Program-made: the position numbers and the translations under genes | Source: Acinetobacter calcoaceticus DSM 30006 = CIP 81.8 | Lineage (GTDB): Bacteria; Pseudomonadota; Gammaproteobacteria; Pseudomonadales; Moraxellaceae | DNA: 64,000 nt | Direction: 5' to 3' | NCBI RefSeq assembly: GCF_000368965.1 | Contig: NZ_KB849780.1 | Span: 682,145-746,144, forward strand | Notes under the pieces: model-generated | The model's database searches: none | Told to the model about the DNA's origin: nothing | Seen by the model: only the letters and a program-made list of their open reading frames with translations | In this document: piece by piece, positions 45,617 to 54,181 of the stretch | Layout: the number at the start of each line of letters is the position of its first letter | Position numbering within the stretch: the first letter of the stretch is position 1

Positions 45617-47008
45617 TTATGAAGACTCTTGTTGAATAGCATCAGCAAGAGTCTTATAAATATGTTCATGATTTGACTGTGCTACATTAAATCGTATGAA
45701 TTGACCTGCATTAGAAGCTTGGCTAAAAGCATTGCCTGGCGCAAGAATAACATTATGATTAATACAATATTTCGCAATTTTTGAAGCTTCAATACCCTCT
45801 GGCAAATGACACCAAACAAAAATTCCAGCTTGAGGTTTAATCCATGGCTTTATACCCAGAGGTTCAAGTTTTGTAATCGTATCGTGCATCGCTTTTGCTA
45901 AACGAACTTTTAATAGTTCTATATGTTTACGATAAGAGCCATCTGTTAAAGCGGTAAGCAAAACTTCAGCAGAAACACCATTGTGAGAAAAACTTGTGGC
46001 AATTTTTAGGTCGGTGAGCTGATCCATCCATTCAGGTTTGGCAATAATATAGCCACAACGAATAGAAGCAGATAACGTTTTAGAAAAGCTTCCAATAAAA
46101 ATTACGCGTGAAAGATTATCTAAAGCCGCGAGTCTAGGGGCTGGTGTATATTCAAAATCTGAGAAAATATCGTCTTCAACTACTATTAAGTTAGATTGCT
46201 CAATCAATTTTAAGAGTTGGTGCGCAGTAGAAAGAGAAAGCGTTGCTCCAGTTGGATTGTGAATTCCTGAGTTGGTGATATAAAGACGTGGATTATAAGT
46301 CTCAATTGCTTCTTTAAATACCTCTAAGTTAGGGCCTGTTGGTGTGTAGGGAATACCAATAACCTTGACTTGATGAACTTTAAGCAATGCATGAAAGTTA
46401 AAATAACAAGGATCATCAATCAGAACGACGTCATCGGGCTTTAATAAAAAACGGAAAACTAAATCAATTGCTTGAGTGCCAGAATCTGTTAAAAGTACTT
46501 GATGTAGATTTGCATCTATTCCTTTTGATTGGGCACGTCTTGCTAACAAATCCCGCAAAGGTGGTAAACCTAACGGGGTTGAATAACCCATTAAACAAGC
46601 GTCTGAACTCCTTGCAGCTGCCCTTAATCCTTTACGAATGCTATCTAATGGCATCCAGTCATCGGGTAACCAACCACAACCAGGCTTAAACACATCTGCT
46701 TTCGCTTCTAAAGACTGGCGCGAAATCCATAGAGGGTCTACTGATCGTTCTAACTGGGGACTTAATTCACTTAATGATAGTGGTGCGAGCGGGCCGACAA
46801 TATAAAATCCCGATCCTGTTCTTGATTCAATTTTCCCTAAAGCAATTAATCTTTCATATGCTTCTACGACGGTTGAGACTGAAAAACCTAAATCATTTGC
46901 TAATTTACGAACAGAAGGTAAGCGAGCTCCAGGCATTAAAGATCGATTTTTTATTTGTTGCTCAATCTCTGAAATGACAATTTCAATTTTTGTTTTGCTC
47001 TGGTTCAC
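45617..47008 (-). CDS. MocR/PdxR-type regulator (GntR DNA-binding plus aminotransferase domain)
   Basis: A 463-residue protein with an N-terminal GntR winged helix (about residues 5-70; MPGARLPSVRKLANDLGFSV then STVVEAYERL) joined to a fold-type I aminotransferase domain. The latter has HNPTGATLS and VEDDIFSDFEY, and a PLP-lysine motif in GSFSKTLSASIRCGY near residue 310. Such proteins sense PLP or an amino compound and control adjacent genes. The divergent EamA-type transporter is the likely target, and direct-repeat operator-like sequences lie between them. Here that transporter gene is broken. Confidence 0.9.
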   Translation of the reverse strand: MNQSKTKIEIVISEIEQQIKNRSLMPGARLPSVRKLANDLGFSVSTVVEAYERLIALGKIESRTGSGFYIVGPLAPLSLSELSPQLERSVDPLWISRQSLEAKADVFKPGCGWLPDDWMPLDSIRKGLRAAARSSDACLMGYSTPLGLPPLRDLLARRAQSKGIDANLHQVLLTDSGTQAIDLVFRFLLKPDDVVLIDDPCYFNFHALLKVHQVKVIGIPYTPTGPNLEVFKEAIETYNPRLYITNSGIHNPTGATLSLSTAHQLLKLIEQSNLIVVEDDIFSDFEYTPAPRLAALDNLSRVIFIGSFSKTLSASIRCGYIIAKPEWMDQLTDLKIATSFSHNGVSAEVLLTALTDGSYRKHIELLKVRLAKAMHDTITKLEPLGIKPWIKPQAGIFVWCHLPEGIEASKIAKYCINHNVILAPGNAFSQASNAGQFIRFNVAQSNHEHIYKTLADAIQQESS

Positions 47009-47023
47009 GGGCTTATAATCTCA

Positions 47024-47069
47024 ACTGTACTGGTTGTTAGTACATAACAGTTCTTTTAAATTGTACTGC
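47024..47069. promoter_or_regulatory. Possible MocR operator between regulator and transporter
   Basis: TGTACTGG (47026-47033) and TGTACTGC (47062-47069) are direct repeats, and GTAC-tggttgtta-GTAC forms an inverted pair between them. MocR-type regulators usually bind such repeats in the divergent promoter region. Inferred from position and repetition only. Confidence 0.45.
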
Positions 47070-47131
47070 TTTGTATCTGGTTTAATCACCTTAGCACAGC
47101 TTAAATTCTTCGTATAGTGACGGAGAAAATT

Positions 47132-47995
47132 ATGAATAGGTTTATGAATGGCTGGGTAAATGGTTTTATTGGCGTGGCTATTTTTGCAGGCTCGCTACCA
47201 GCGACACGTGTAGCTGTAATGGGGTTTGAACCGGGCTTTCTAACCGCAGCACGTGCAGCAATTGCTGGTATTTTAGGACTTATTCTTATATTGGTTTTAA
47301 AACAAAAGAAACCAGCCAAACAAGATTGGTGGCCTCTTGCTATTGTTGCTATAGGGGTGGTGATTGGTTTTCCGTTATTTACCGCCCTCGCTTTGCAATA
47401 TATGAATGCAGCTCATTCAATTGTTTTTGTTAGTCTTTTGCCGCTTGCAACTGCAATATTTGCTGTACTGAGAGGTGGAGAAAAGCCGAATCAATTTTTC
47501 TGGATATTTGCAGTATTAGGAAGTGCTGTTGTTTTCGCTTATATGTTTTTTATTTCTGGTGATACATCACTTGGAATAGGGGACTTTTATATGTTGATGG
47601 CGATTATTTTCTGTGGCTTTGGCTATGCAGAAGGCGGTGTACTTTCGAGAAAAATAGGCGGGTGGTAGGTCATTTGTTGGGCGCTCATTTTATCATTACC
47701 CTTCATGCTGTTTCTTACTATTTTTTATATGCCTACTTCTTTCCAGAATATATCAGCATCAGCTGTAGTTGGCCTCATTTATGTGTCTTTGTTCAGCATG
47801 CTTATTGGTTTCTTTTTTTGGTATAAAGGACTTGCCCAAGGTGGTATTGCTGCCATTAGTCAACTACAACTCTTACAGCCTTTAATGGGTCTAGCCATTG
47901 CGGCAGCCTTATTGCATGAACATGTGAGCTGGTCGATGTTGGTGGTTACAGCAGCAACCCTTTTATGCGTCGCTGCTGCTAAAAAGTTTGCTTAG
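47132..47995 (+). pseudogene. EamA/DMT-family transporter interrupted by one in-frame stop
   Basis: The reading frame encodes a ten-helix EamA-type exporter starting MNRFMNGWVNGFIGVAIFAG (ATG at 47132, GGAG upstream). After SRKIGGW at 47665 a TAG codon stops it, and the same frame continues without any shift as VICWALILSLPFMLFL and on to a normal C-terminus (LLCVAAAKKFA) at 47995. A single C-to-T change (CAG to TAG) would explain it. The protein would lose the last four or so helices. The upstream open frame from 47117 is only a GTG extension. Recent inactivation, strain polymorphism or a base error are all possible. Confidence 0.85.
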
Positions 47996-47997
47996 CT

Positions 47998-48309
47998 TTA
48001 TAAACAATTTGCTGGTTTAGGAATACCTGCCAAACGACTTAAATGGCGGGCAACTAAACCAGTATTAAATTGTTGCTGTAAAACGGCATTATTAATATCT
48101 GGACTTACGGTTTTCATTAAAAATTTAATCAGTGGGCGAGTTGCTGGGGAGTGCCCAAACTGTTGATAAAACTGACGCACAGCAGCTAAAACTTCGAAAT
48201 GCCAATCGGTTAGTTCAAGATCAAGTGACTTGGCAAGCTCTTGTGCAACTTCAGGATTCCAAATTGTATAATCAACCAAATGACCATCTTGGTCTAATTC
48301 TAAATTCAT
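47998..48309 (-). CDS. tusE: Sulfur relay protein TusE (DsrC family)
   Basis: A 103-residue protein that accepts sulfur from TusD and passes it to MnmA for 2-thiouridine formation in tRNA. LTDWHFEVLAAVRQFYQQFG near residue 33 and GHSPATRPLIKFL are family landmarks. The essential penultimate cysteine is present (KPANCL at the C-terminus). It is the last gene of a tusD-tusC-tusB-tusE series and ends three bases from the converging transporter pseudogene. Confidence 0.92.
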   Translation of the reverse strand: MNLELDQDGHLVDYTIWNPEVAQELAKSLDLELTDWHFEVLAAVRQFYQQFGHSPATRPLIKFLMKTVSPDINNAVLQQQFNTGLVARHLSRLAGIPKPANCL

Positions 48310-48327
48310 GAAACTAGCCTAAATCTA

Positions 48328-48612
48328 TTATTTAAGAGAAATACAGCGATTAAACGTTAAAACCAGATCTGCAAATTGATCATAGTCGAGTACATTTATC
48401 TGGGCTAAAGTATCTGTATCGAGTAAATCTTTTTCGATACTTAAGCATGAAACAGATTTAAACTGTTGAATAATTTGAGCTGAAAGCCGCGCAACAGAAT
48501 CACCCATAAAAATAATTTGGTCACCTACCTGATAAAGATGACCTAACTCATCAATAATATTCGGTGTATTGTGATAAGTAGATTGCACGAGATAAAGTGT
48601 TGATGGATTCAT
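48328..48612 (-). CDS. tusB: Sulfur relay protein TusB-like (DsrH family)
   Basis: A 94-residue DsrE/F/H-fold protein beginning MNPSTLYLVQSTYHNTPN, with LYQVGDQIIFMGDSVARL in the middle. It is expected to form the TusBCD hexamer of the tRNA thiolation relay. The frame stays open upstream to 48636, overlapping tusC by seven bases. The ATG at 48612 has GAAGG upstream and matches the usual short N-terminus, so I use it. Identification relies strongly on its place between tusC and tusE, as this family is divergent. Confidence 0.8.
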   Translation of the reverse strand: MNPSTLYLVQSTYHNTPNIIDELGHLYQVGDQIIFMGDSVARLSAQIIQQFKSVSCLSIEKDLLDTDTLAQINVLDYDQFADLVLTFNRCISLK

Positions 48613-48629
48613 TAAATTTACACCTTCAT

Positions 48630-48980
48630 CTACCAATATAAGACATGGTCAAAAGACTGAATGAACTCATTATTTAACTGAATGAATTCGAGCTCTTGTT
48701 CTGTTTGCTGAACAAAAGGATTTTGTTGATTTTTGCTTTCGATAAGAATGGGGCTTAAATCATAAAATTCAAAGCTTTCGACCATATTTGATGCTACTTT
48801 GAAGGTATGATGAAACTGGTTAAAGCTCAGGTCATTTTGCAAGAGACTAAGAGCAGCATCTTTCAATAATACTTTGACTGGTGAGCCAAAGGTTGCTAAA
48901 ACCATAGTAGCGGAAAGGCTTTCATTGATTTGAAGACTAGTTAAGTTGGCTTGGCTTAAAATGACGAGTACAGATTTCAC
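48630..48980 (-). CDS. tusC: Sulfur relay protein TusC-like (DsrF family)
   Basis: A 116-residue protein beginning MKSVLVILSQANLTSLQINE, with a central ATFGSPVKVLLKDAALSLL, the fold pattern of DsrF/TusC subunits. It would form the structural part of the TusBCD complex. Sequence conservation in this family is low, so position between tusD and tusB carries much of the evidence. There are 44 bases between it and tusD. Confidence 0.8.
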   Translation of the reverse strand: MKSVLVILSQANLTSLQINESLSATMVLATFGSPVKVLLKDAALSLLQNDLSFNQFHHTFKVASNMVESFEFYDLSPILIESKNQQNPFVQQTEQELEFIQLNNEFIQSFDHVLYW

Positions 48981-49024
48981 ACAATATACCTTTTAAAAGC
49001 AACAATCTAAGCAAACAAAGTAAC

Positions 49025-49393
49025 TTAAAATTGAATAAGACGAGATGCTGACTGTACCGCATCAGCAAGTTCACCTAACCCGACGAGTTGAAAGTCTTTG
49101 GCAAGGTTGTAATGAGTAAGGTGATGGCGACTGGCATTTTCTGCATCGGTAATACCACGAGCGAGGGCAGCACTCACACATACAGGAAGTCGAATCGAAA
49201 GCTTTTGCCATTCATGCGTTAAATTACGCTGGTCGTCAGGAACCCATTGAAAATCATTAGCAACCTGCACGCCATCTTGGTAAAAGAATACACGAAAGTC
49301 TTCATTTTTACTTTTGAGTGCCTGAGCAAGTCCTAACGCATGCCAAGCATGAATGGAAGTAGGAGCAGAGGTAATTAGTAGTAATGTACTCAT
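49025..49393 (-). CDS. tusD: Sulfur relay protein TusD (DsrE family)
   Basis: A 122-residue protein, the sulfur-carrying subunit of TusBCD. RLPVCVSAALARGI near residues 69-82 holds the conserved cysteine that receives sulfur from TusA. VFFYQDGVQVAND near residue 35 is a family landmark. It is the first gene of the tus series and is divergent from the galE-like gene, with only 65 bases between start codons to hold both promoters. Confidence 0.9.
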   Translation of the reverse strand: MSTLLLITSAPTSIHAWHALGLAQALKSKNEDFRVFFYQDGVQVANDFQWVPDDQRNLTHEWQKLSIRLPVCVSAALARGITDAENASRHHLTHYNLAKDFQLVGLGELADAVQSASRLIQF

Positions 49394-49458
49394 TAAGAAT
49401 TCACTATGGTCATACGTCTAAATGGGCGTAGATGCATTAAGAGAAAGGTAAGTATACA

Positions 49459-50466
49459 ATGATTTTAGTGACAGGTGGTTTAGGCTTTATCGGTTCACAC
49501 ATTGCTTTGAGTCTAATGGCCCAAGGGCAAGAAGTGGTAATTGTCGATAATTTGGCTAATTCGACCTTGCAAACGCTGGAACGGCTAGAGTTTATTTCTG
49601 GTATGTACGTTCCATTTGTTAAACTTGATGTACGTAATACACCTGCATTGAATAAGGTCTTCGAGCAATATTCAATTGATGCAGTTATTCATACTGCTGG
49701 GTTTAAATCAATTGAAGAATCTAATCTTAAACCTCTTGAATATTATAATGATAATGTAAGTTGCATCATGAGTTTACTGCGTGCCATGCAACGCACAGGT
49801 GTTCGTCACTTTATTCAGCTGTCAAGCCTTGCAGCTTATGGAAAATCTGGTTTGCAATTAAGCGAAACAGAAGAATTTAATTACACTTATCCTAATCCTT
49901 ATATTAAGTCTCAACAGATGATTGAAGAAATTATCCGTGATACTTATAAAATTGATCATGAGTGGAAAATTGCAATCTTGCGCTTATCTAATATTGTCGG
50001 TGCATTTGAACATGGGGTGCTCGGAGAATATGTCGCACAGCTCCCTAAAAATATTGTACCGCTTGCGATGCAAGTTGCAGCCATGCAACGTGATTTAATT
50101 GAATTACAAGATCAAGCTGAAACATCAGACCATACGACTGAACGCAGTTTTCTACACGTTTTAGATGTGTGTGAAGCTGTAACTGCAAGCTTACATTGGC
50201 TACGTAATCAAACACATTGTTGTGAGGCATTCAATATTGCCCATGACCAAGTTCACTCTATTCGTCAATTACTAGATGAAATTTCACAGGTAACTCAAGC
50301 CGAAATTGCGACTCAACCTGCGATTTATAAGCATGTAGAGTTAGGTCAGGTTGGGGCAAATATAGAAAAAGCAAAAACATTATTGCAATGGACACCTAAA
50401 CGCTCGTTAAAACAAATGATTGAAGATGAATGGCGCTTTTATCAAAATACATTAAATGGAAGATAA
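49459..50466 (+). CDS. GalE-like NAD-dependent epimerase/dehydratase lacking the catalytic lysine
   Basis: A 335-residue extended short-chain dehydrogenase. The Rossmann start MILVTGGLGFIGSHIALSLM, VDNLANSTLQTLERL, and HTAGFKSIEESNLKPLEYY closely follow UDP-glucose 4-epimerase. The catalytic serine/tyrosine region is SSLAAYGK and NPYIKSQQM. In E. coli GalE the matching segment is SPYGKSKLM, so the YxxxK lysine is glutamine here. A late part (AETSDHTTERSFLHVLDVCE) matches the GalE substrate region. Loss of the lysine suggests altered or lost epimerase activity. Lone gene, divergent from tusD. Confidence 0.82.
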   Translation: MILVTGGLGFIGSHIALSLMAQGQEVVIVDNLANSTLQTLERLEFISGMYVPFVKLDVRNTPALNKVFEQYSIDAVIHTAGFKSIEESNLKPLEYYNDNVSCIMSLLRAMQRTGVRHFIQLSSLAAYGKSGLQLSETEEFNYTYPNPYIKSQQMIEEIIRDTYKIDHEWKIAILRLSNIVGAFEHGVLGEYVAQLPKNIVPLAMQVAAMQRDLIELQDQAETSDHTTERSFLHVLDVCEAVTASLHWLRNQTHCCEAFNIAHDQVHSIRQLLDEISQVTQAEIATQPAIYKHVELGQVGANIEKAKTLLQWTPKRSLKQMIEDEWRFYQNTLNGR

Positions 50467-50582
50467 GATAATGATTCTTATTTACAATAATGGAATGCTT
50501 GAGTACGATATTAAAAATTAACTAGCCAGAGCAAATACTTGCTTCAGCCCGTAAGTTCTTTAACCAGACAACTGAGGTTTCT

Positions 50583-51977
50583 ATGCAAACACGAATTGAA
50601 CATGACACTATGGGTGAGATTGAAGTTCCAAATGAAGCATTGTGGGGAGCACAGACTCAACGCAGCTTACAGAACTTTAAAATCGGGCAAGAACGATTAC
50701 CACGTGCCATGATTCGAGCAATGGGGCTAGTAAAAAAGGCTGCTGCGATAACCAATGCTGAGCTTGAACAGTTACCGCAAGATTTGAGCCAATATATTGT
50801 GGGCGCGGCTGAAGAAGTAATTGATGGTAAATGGGATTCACAGTTTCCTTTAGTTGTCTGGCAGACTGGTTCTGGTACGCAAAGTAATATGAACTGCAAT
50901 GAAGTTATTGCAAATATTGCAAACCAAAAATTAGGTCAAGTGTTAGGTGCCCAAAAACCTGTACATCCAAATGACCATGTCAATCGTGCTCAATCAACGA
51001 ACGACTCATTTCCAACGGCAATCCATGTTGCTGCAAGTCTGCAAATTAATGAATTACTCATTCCGGCAGTAGAACAACTTAAAGCGACTTTGCAAAAGAA
51101 ATCTGATGAGTTTCAATCTATTGTTAAAATTGGCCGTACCCATTTACAAGATGCAACGCCATTAACTTTAGGTCAAGAATTCAGCGGCTATGTATCTCAG
51201 CTTGAGCATGGTGTAGTGCGCTTACAGCAAGCTTTAAGTGGTTTATATGAATTGCCACTAGGTGGTACTGCAGTAGGTACAGGGTTAAATGCACATCCTG
51301 ACTATGCAGTGAAATCAGCTGCGCAACTTGCCTTGCTTACAGGCTTACCGTTTGTGACTGCTCCAAACAAATTTGAAGCACTTGCAGGACGTGATGCTGC
51401 TGTTTTTGCTTCTGGTGCATTAAAAACGCTTGCAGTGAGTTTAAATAAAATTGCCAATGATATTCGTTGGTTGGCAAGTGGACCACGTTGTGGTTTTGGT
51501 GAAATCCGTATCCCAGAAAATGAACCTGGTTCAAGCATTATGCCGGGTAAAGTCAATCCGACACAAAGTGAAGCAATGACAATGGTTGTTGCCCAAGTGC
51601 TTGGAAATGATACGACCATTAATGTGGCAGGTGCTTCAGGTAACTTTGAATTAAACGTATTTATGCCAGTGATTGCTTACAACTTATTGCAGTCTATTCA
51701 GTTGCTTGGCGATGCTTGTAATAGTTTTAATGATCACTGTGCGGTGGGAATTGAGCCTAATAAGGATAAAATTGATCACTTCTTACATAACTCTCTCATG
51801 TTGGTCACTGCTTTAAATCCAGTGATCGGTTATGAAAATTCTGCAAAAGTTGCAAAGACCGCTTATAAAGAAAATAAAACTTTAAAGCAGGTCGCTGTTG
51901 AACTTGGTTTGGTTACGGCAGAGCAATTTGATGAAGTGGTTAAACCTGAAAAAATGGTTTCACCAAATAGTAAATAA
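50583..51977 (+). CDS. fumC: Class II fumarate hydratase
   Basis: A 464-residue iron-independent fumarase of the TCA cycle, interconverting fumarate and malate. [14 protein letters not shown] near residue 100, [19 protein letters not shown] near residue 127, the [19 protein letters not shown] segment near 180 and the superfamily signature [15 protein letters not shown] near residue 318 are all present. The start ATG at 50583 gives [16 protein letters not shown], the usual N-terminus. It stands alone and is followed by the first copy of a repeated intergenic unit. Confidence 0.96.
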   Translation: MQTRIEHDTMGEIEVPNEALWGAQTQRSLQNFKIGQERLPRAMIRAMGLVKKAAAITNAELEQLPQDLSQYIVGAAEEVIDGKWDSQFPLVVWQTGSGTQSNMNCNEVIANIANQKLGQVLGAQKPVHPNDHVNRAQSTNDSFPTAIHVAASLQINELLIPAVEQLKATLQKKSDEFQSIVKIGRTHLQDATPLTLGQEFSGYVSQLEHGVVRLQQALSGLYELPLGGTAVGTGLNAHPDYAVKSAAQLALLTGLPFVTAPNKFEALAGRDAAVFASGALKTLAVSLNKIANDIRWLASGPRCGFGEIRIPENEPGSSIMPGKVNPTQSEAMTMVVAQVLGNDTTINVAGASGNFELNVFMPVIAYNLLQSIQLLGDACNSFNDHCAVGIEPNKDKIDHFLHNSLMLVTALNPVIGYENSAKVAKTAYKENKTLKQVAVELGLVTAEQFDEVVKPEKMVSPNSK

Positions 51978-51988
51978 TCTCTTCTGCT

Positions 51989-52109
51989 GGGCTTTTTTAT
52001 TGTCAAATACTTCTGTAATATCCGCGAGTTGCTAAGTACAACAAAAGTCCTGAATGATCAGCGCAAAAAATCATAAGGGGAAGGCCTGCTTGAAAAAGTG
52101 GGCTTTTTT
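51989..52109 (+). repeat. Intergenic repeat unit, copy 1 (with terminator)
   Basis: The unit begins GGGCTTTTTTATTGTCAAAT then ACTTCTGTAATAT, continues to CTGAATGATCAGCGC, and ends in a hairpin GCCTGCTT-gaaa-AAGTGGGC followed by six T (52084-52109). A second copy lies at 52583-52721 and a partial third at 53003-53029. The hairpin is a plausible terminator for fumC. Confidence 0.6.
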
Positions 52110-52179
52110 ATACCTTGAAATGTTAGTGTCATATCTAGACTTTATTTTTGCTACGTTATTTTATTTTAAGTTCAAATAA

Positions 52180-52497
52180 ATGAAAAAGACTAAATCAATA
52201 GTTGTTTTAGCAATAACAGCTTGTATGTTGTCGGGTTGTCTACAAATGTTTCCACCTACTGTAGCTGAGGTGAATCCTGGTGTTTACCAACTTCATGCTC
52301 AAAGTAATGCATTTGGTTCAAGAGAAGCTTTGAGGTCAAAGTTAATCAGGAAAGCAGAAGAAATATGTAAAGATAAAGGTTTTGATGAGTTGGATAGCAA
52401 TAACAAAATCGTAAATCATCATACTGTCTATAATTCAGGACTGTTTATTCCAGTGAATACCAAAGCAGCCATTTTAAAAGTTAAGTGTAAAGATTAA
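52180..52497 (+). CDS. Small hypothetical lipoprotein
   Basis: A 105-residue lipoprotein. The signal sequence MKKTKSIVVLAITACMLSGC has a lipobox with the lipidated cysteine at residue 20. The mature part contains a YQLHAQSNAFGSREALRSK segment and RKAEEICKDKGFDE, a pattern seen in short envelope proteins of the YecR/DUF4156 kind. Two further cysteines (residue about 68 and near the C-terminus) may pair. It lies between two copies of the repeated intergenic unit. Function unknown. Confidence 0.75.
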   Translation: MKKTKSIVVLAITACMLSGCLQMFPPTVAEVNPGVYQLHAQSNAFGSREALRSKLIRKAEEICKDKGFDELDSNNKIVNHHTVYNSGLFIPVNTKAAILKVKCKD

Positions 52498-52544
52498 TTT
52501 AAATAGAAGTTAGCCCACGTGATAGTCAGTTCTGTCAGACATAT

Positions 52545-52595
52545 GACGGTACAAGAAACCTGAATCAGTATCGACTAATGGCGGGGTTTTTTATT
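52545..52595 (+). ncRNA. C4-like RNA element, copy C (3' part)
   Basis: GGTACAAGAAACC (52548-52560), then TATCGACTAATGGCGGGG and a T run, align with the 3' halves of the elements at 3441-3485 (GGTACAAAGAGTCCC) and 4810-4855 (GGCACAAGAGCCC). The upstream half does not align with copies A and B. The terminal stem here is weaker than in A and B. Confidence 0.4.
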
Positions 52596-52721
52596 GTTAA
52601 GTATTTCTGTAATATTTATATATTAGTTTAGCGCTGAATGATGAGTGCTAGAAATCAAAAGAAGGGCGGATCTTTTTTCACTAGCTTCATTTCTGCTTGA
52701 GAAGAGGAAGCGAGCTTTTTT
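52583..52721 (+). repeat. Intergenic repeat unit, copy 2
   Basis: It begins GGGGTTTTTTATTGTTAAGT then ATTTCTGTAATAT and contains GCTGAATGATGAGTGC, matching copy 1. It ends in an AAGCGAGCTTTTTT stretch that is terminator-like. It overlaps the T run of the C4-like element copy C, which suggests the two form one composite unit. Confidence 0.55.
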
Positions 52722-52767
52722 ATTATTTAAGAAAAAACATAATTTTTTAGATGGAATTTAAATAGTG

Positions 52768-52998
52768 ATGTACACAATTAGATATGTTCATCGAAACAAT
52801 ACTTGCTATATTGCTTCGAATATCGAAGGGAATTTTATTATTCTTGAGTCAATTGATTCAGAATTCCGTATGGGCCATCAAATTTCTTATGATGGTGAGA
52901 AGGTATTTAACCTTACTTTGAATGATGAAACTGATGCAGTCATTAAACTACAGAGTGATGAAAAAACAGCATATGAATACTTACTGTCAGTTAAATAA
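52768..52998 (+). CDS. Small hypothetical protein
   Basis: A 76-residue soluble protein beginning MYTIRYVHRNNTCYIASNIE, beta-rich with a helical end (DEKTAYEYLLSVK). There is no signal peptide. The frame also opens with GTG at 52765; the ATG at 52768 is used because it is a better start codon, though neither has a strong ribosome binding site. It lies between copies 2 and 3 of the intergenic repeat. No family recognised. Confidence 0.55.
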   Translation: MYTIRYVHRNNTCYIASNIEGNFIILESIDSEFRMGHQISYDGEKVFNLTLNDETDAVIKLQSDEKTAYEYLLSVK

Positions 52999-53002
52999 AT
53001 TA

Positions 53003-53029
53003 GTTTTTTATTATGAAGTATTTCTGTAA
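53003..53029 (+). repeat. Intergenic repeat unit, copy 3 (partial)
   Basis: GTTTTTTATTATGAAGTATT followed by TCTGTAA matches the first 27 bases of copies 1 and 2 and, like them, begins directly after a gene end. The remainder of the unit is not recognisable. Confidence 0.5.
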
Positions 53030-53237
53030 GAACTAGGTAAGAGTAAAGGTACTTCACAGAATAAAAAAGTTAAAAAGCTTTATTTCTTTTGAAAAAGCTA
53101 TGGTATGGTTAATCACGCTTTAATTATGGGCAGTTAAAATAAATGAACTGTTTTTTGAATAAAATCACCACAACCACCACGATCTTTAAGGAAGGCTGCG
53201 TGTGATTTTTTATTAAAGTGAATTAATAAGATAACCA

Positions 53238-53268
53238 AACCCAGCCAATAATGGCTGGGTTAATTTTT
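53238..53268. terminator. Hairpin upstream of the isochorismatase gene
   Basis: AACCCAGCC and GGCTGGGTT form a nine-pair stem with loop aataat, followed by AATTTTT. It lies just before the 53302 start codon and presumably ends an upstream transcript, or acts as a leader attenuator for the isochorismatase gene. Confidence 0.65.
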
Positions 53269-53301
53269 CTCTGTTCATTATTGGTTTTACAGAGAAAGAT
53301 T

Positions 53302-53853
53302 ATGAAAGAACTCAGTAGTAACTCAAAATCGGCTTTACTCGTCATTGATATGCAAAATGGCTTATTTAACGGTGAACCTAAGCCACATAATGTCAAACTT
53401 GTACTTTCAAATATTCTTAGCCTTATTGAATATTGCCGGTTGAATGATAGACCAATTATCTTTATTCGGCATGTTGGTGAGAAAGGTACGCTATTAGATC
53501 CAAACGGCCCGAACACTCAACTAATTACAGATTTACCTTTTAATCCACATAAAGATACAGTCATTGAAAAAATGTACCCTAGCAGCTTTAAAAATACTCT
53601 TTTAAAAGAAGTATTAGAGAAACTTGATATTGATGAAATCATAATGACTGGAATGAAAACTGAATATTGTATTGATACTACTGTTAGAGCTGCTTCAGAG
53701 TATGGATATAAAGTGACACTAATTTCAGATGCACATACAACAACTGATTCAGCAGCTTTAAATGCTCTGCAAATCATTGATCATCATAATCAAGTTTTAA
53801 GAAATGCTTTTGTTCAGTTAAAAACTACAGCAGAGTTTATTTCTTCAGTTTAG
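53302..53853 (+). CDS. Isochorismatase-family cysteine hydrolase
   Basis: A 183-residue hydrolase of the isochorismatase/nicotinamidase fold. The catalytic triad is visible: aspartate in SALLVIDMQNGLFNG near residue 16, lysine in TVIEKMYPSSF near residue 93, and cysteine in MTGMKTEYCIDTTVRAA near residue 126. GYKVTLISDAHTTTDS follows as usual. Substrate unknown; nothing nearby suggests enterobactin-type siderophore or NAD metabolism. The frame extends upstream to 53251 through the terminator hairpin, so the ATG at 53302 (MKELSSNSKSALLV), preceded by AGAGAAAG, is preferred. Confidence 0.85.
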   Translation: MKELSSNSKSALLVIDMQNGLFNGEPKPHNVKLVLSNILSLIEYCRLNDRPIIFIRHVGEKGTLLDPNGPNTQLITDLPFNPHKDTVIEKMYPSSFKNTLLKEVLEKLDIDEIIMTGMKTEYCIDTTVRAASEYGYKVTLISDAHTTTDSAALNALQIIDHHNQVLRNAFVQLKTTAEFISSV

Positions 53854-54181
53854 TTTAGAACTAGGATGAACAACTTTATTAAAAAGTCTTATTAGCTTTA
53901 TATCTATTACGGCATAAGATGCCCTGCTAAAGACAAGTTATTGGTGGAGTTTATAGCGATGGCAAGAATTGAGTCTGCATCAACAAAGAGCTCTTTTCGG
54001 AGGGCTTTTTGTCAGGAGGGTGTAAGTTTCAGTAATTAATGGCGAATTAGCGTTGTATAAGCTGTCATAATTGCTAGAATACGCAACACTTCAAAATACT
54101 GTTTTTCTAAAGTTTTGATAGAATTTTGATAGGTTCTTTTTTAACTTATTAAAAACAGAAACTTACGTTTGGAAATTTTCA
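53854..54181. other. Intergenic region with a terminator-like hairpin
   Basis: No gene is seen. AGCTCT-tttcgg-AGGGCT followed by five T (53989-54010) is a plausible terminator for the isochorismatase transcript. An AT-rich segment just before 54182 presumably holds the promoter of the next gene. Confidence 0.5.
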
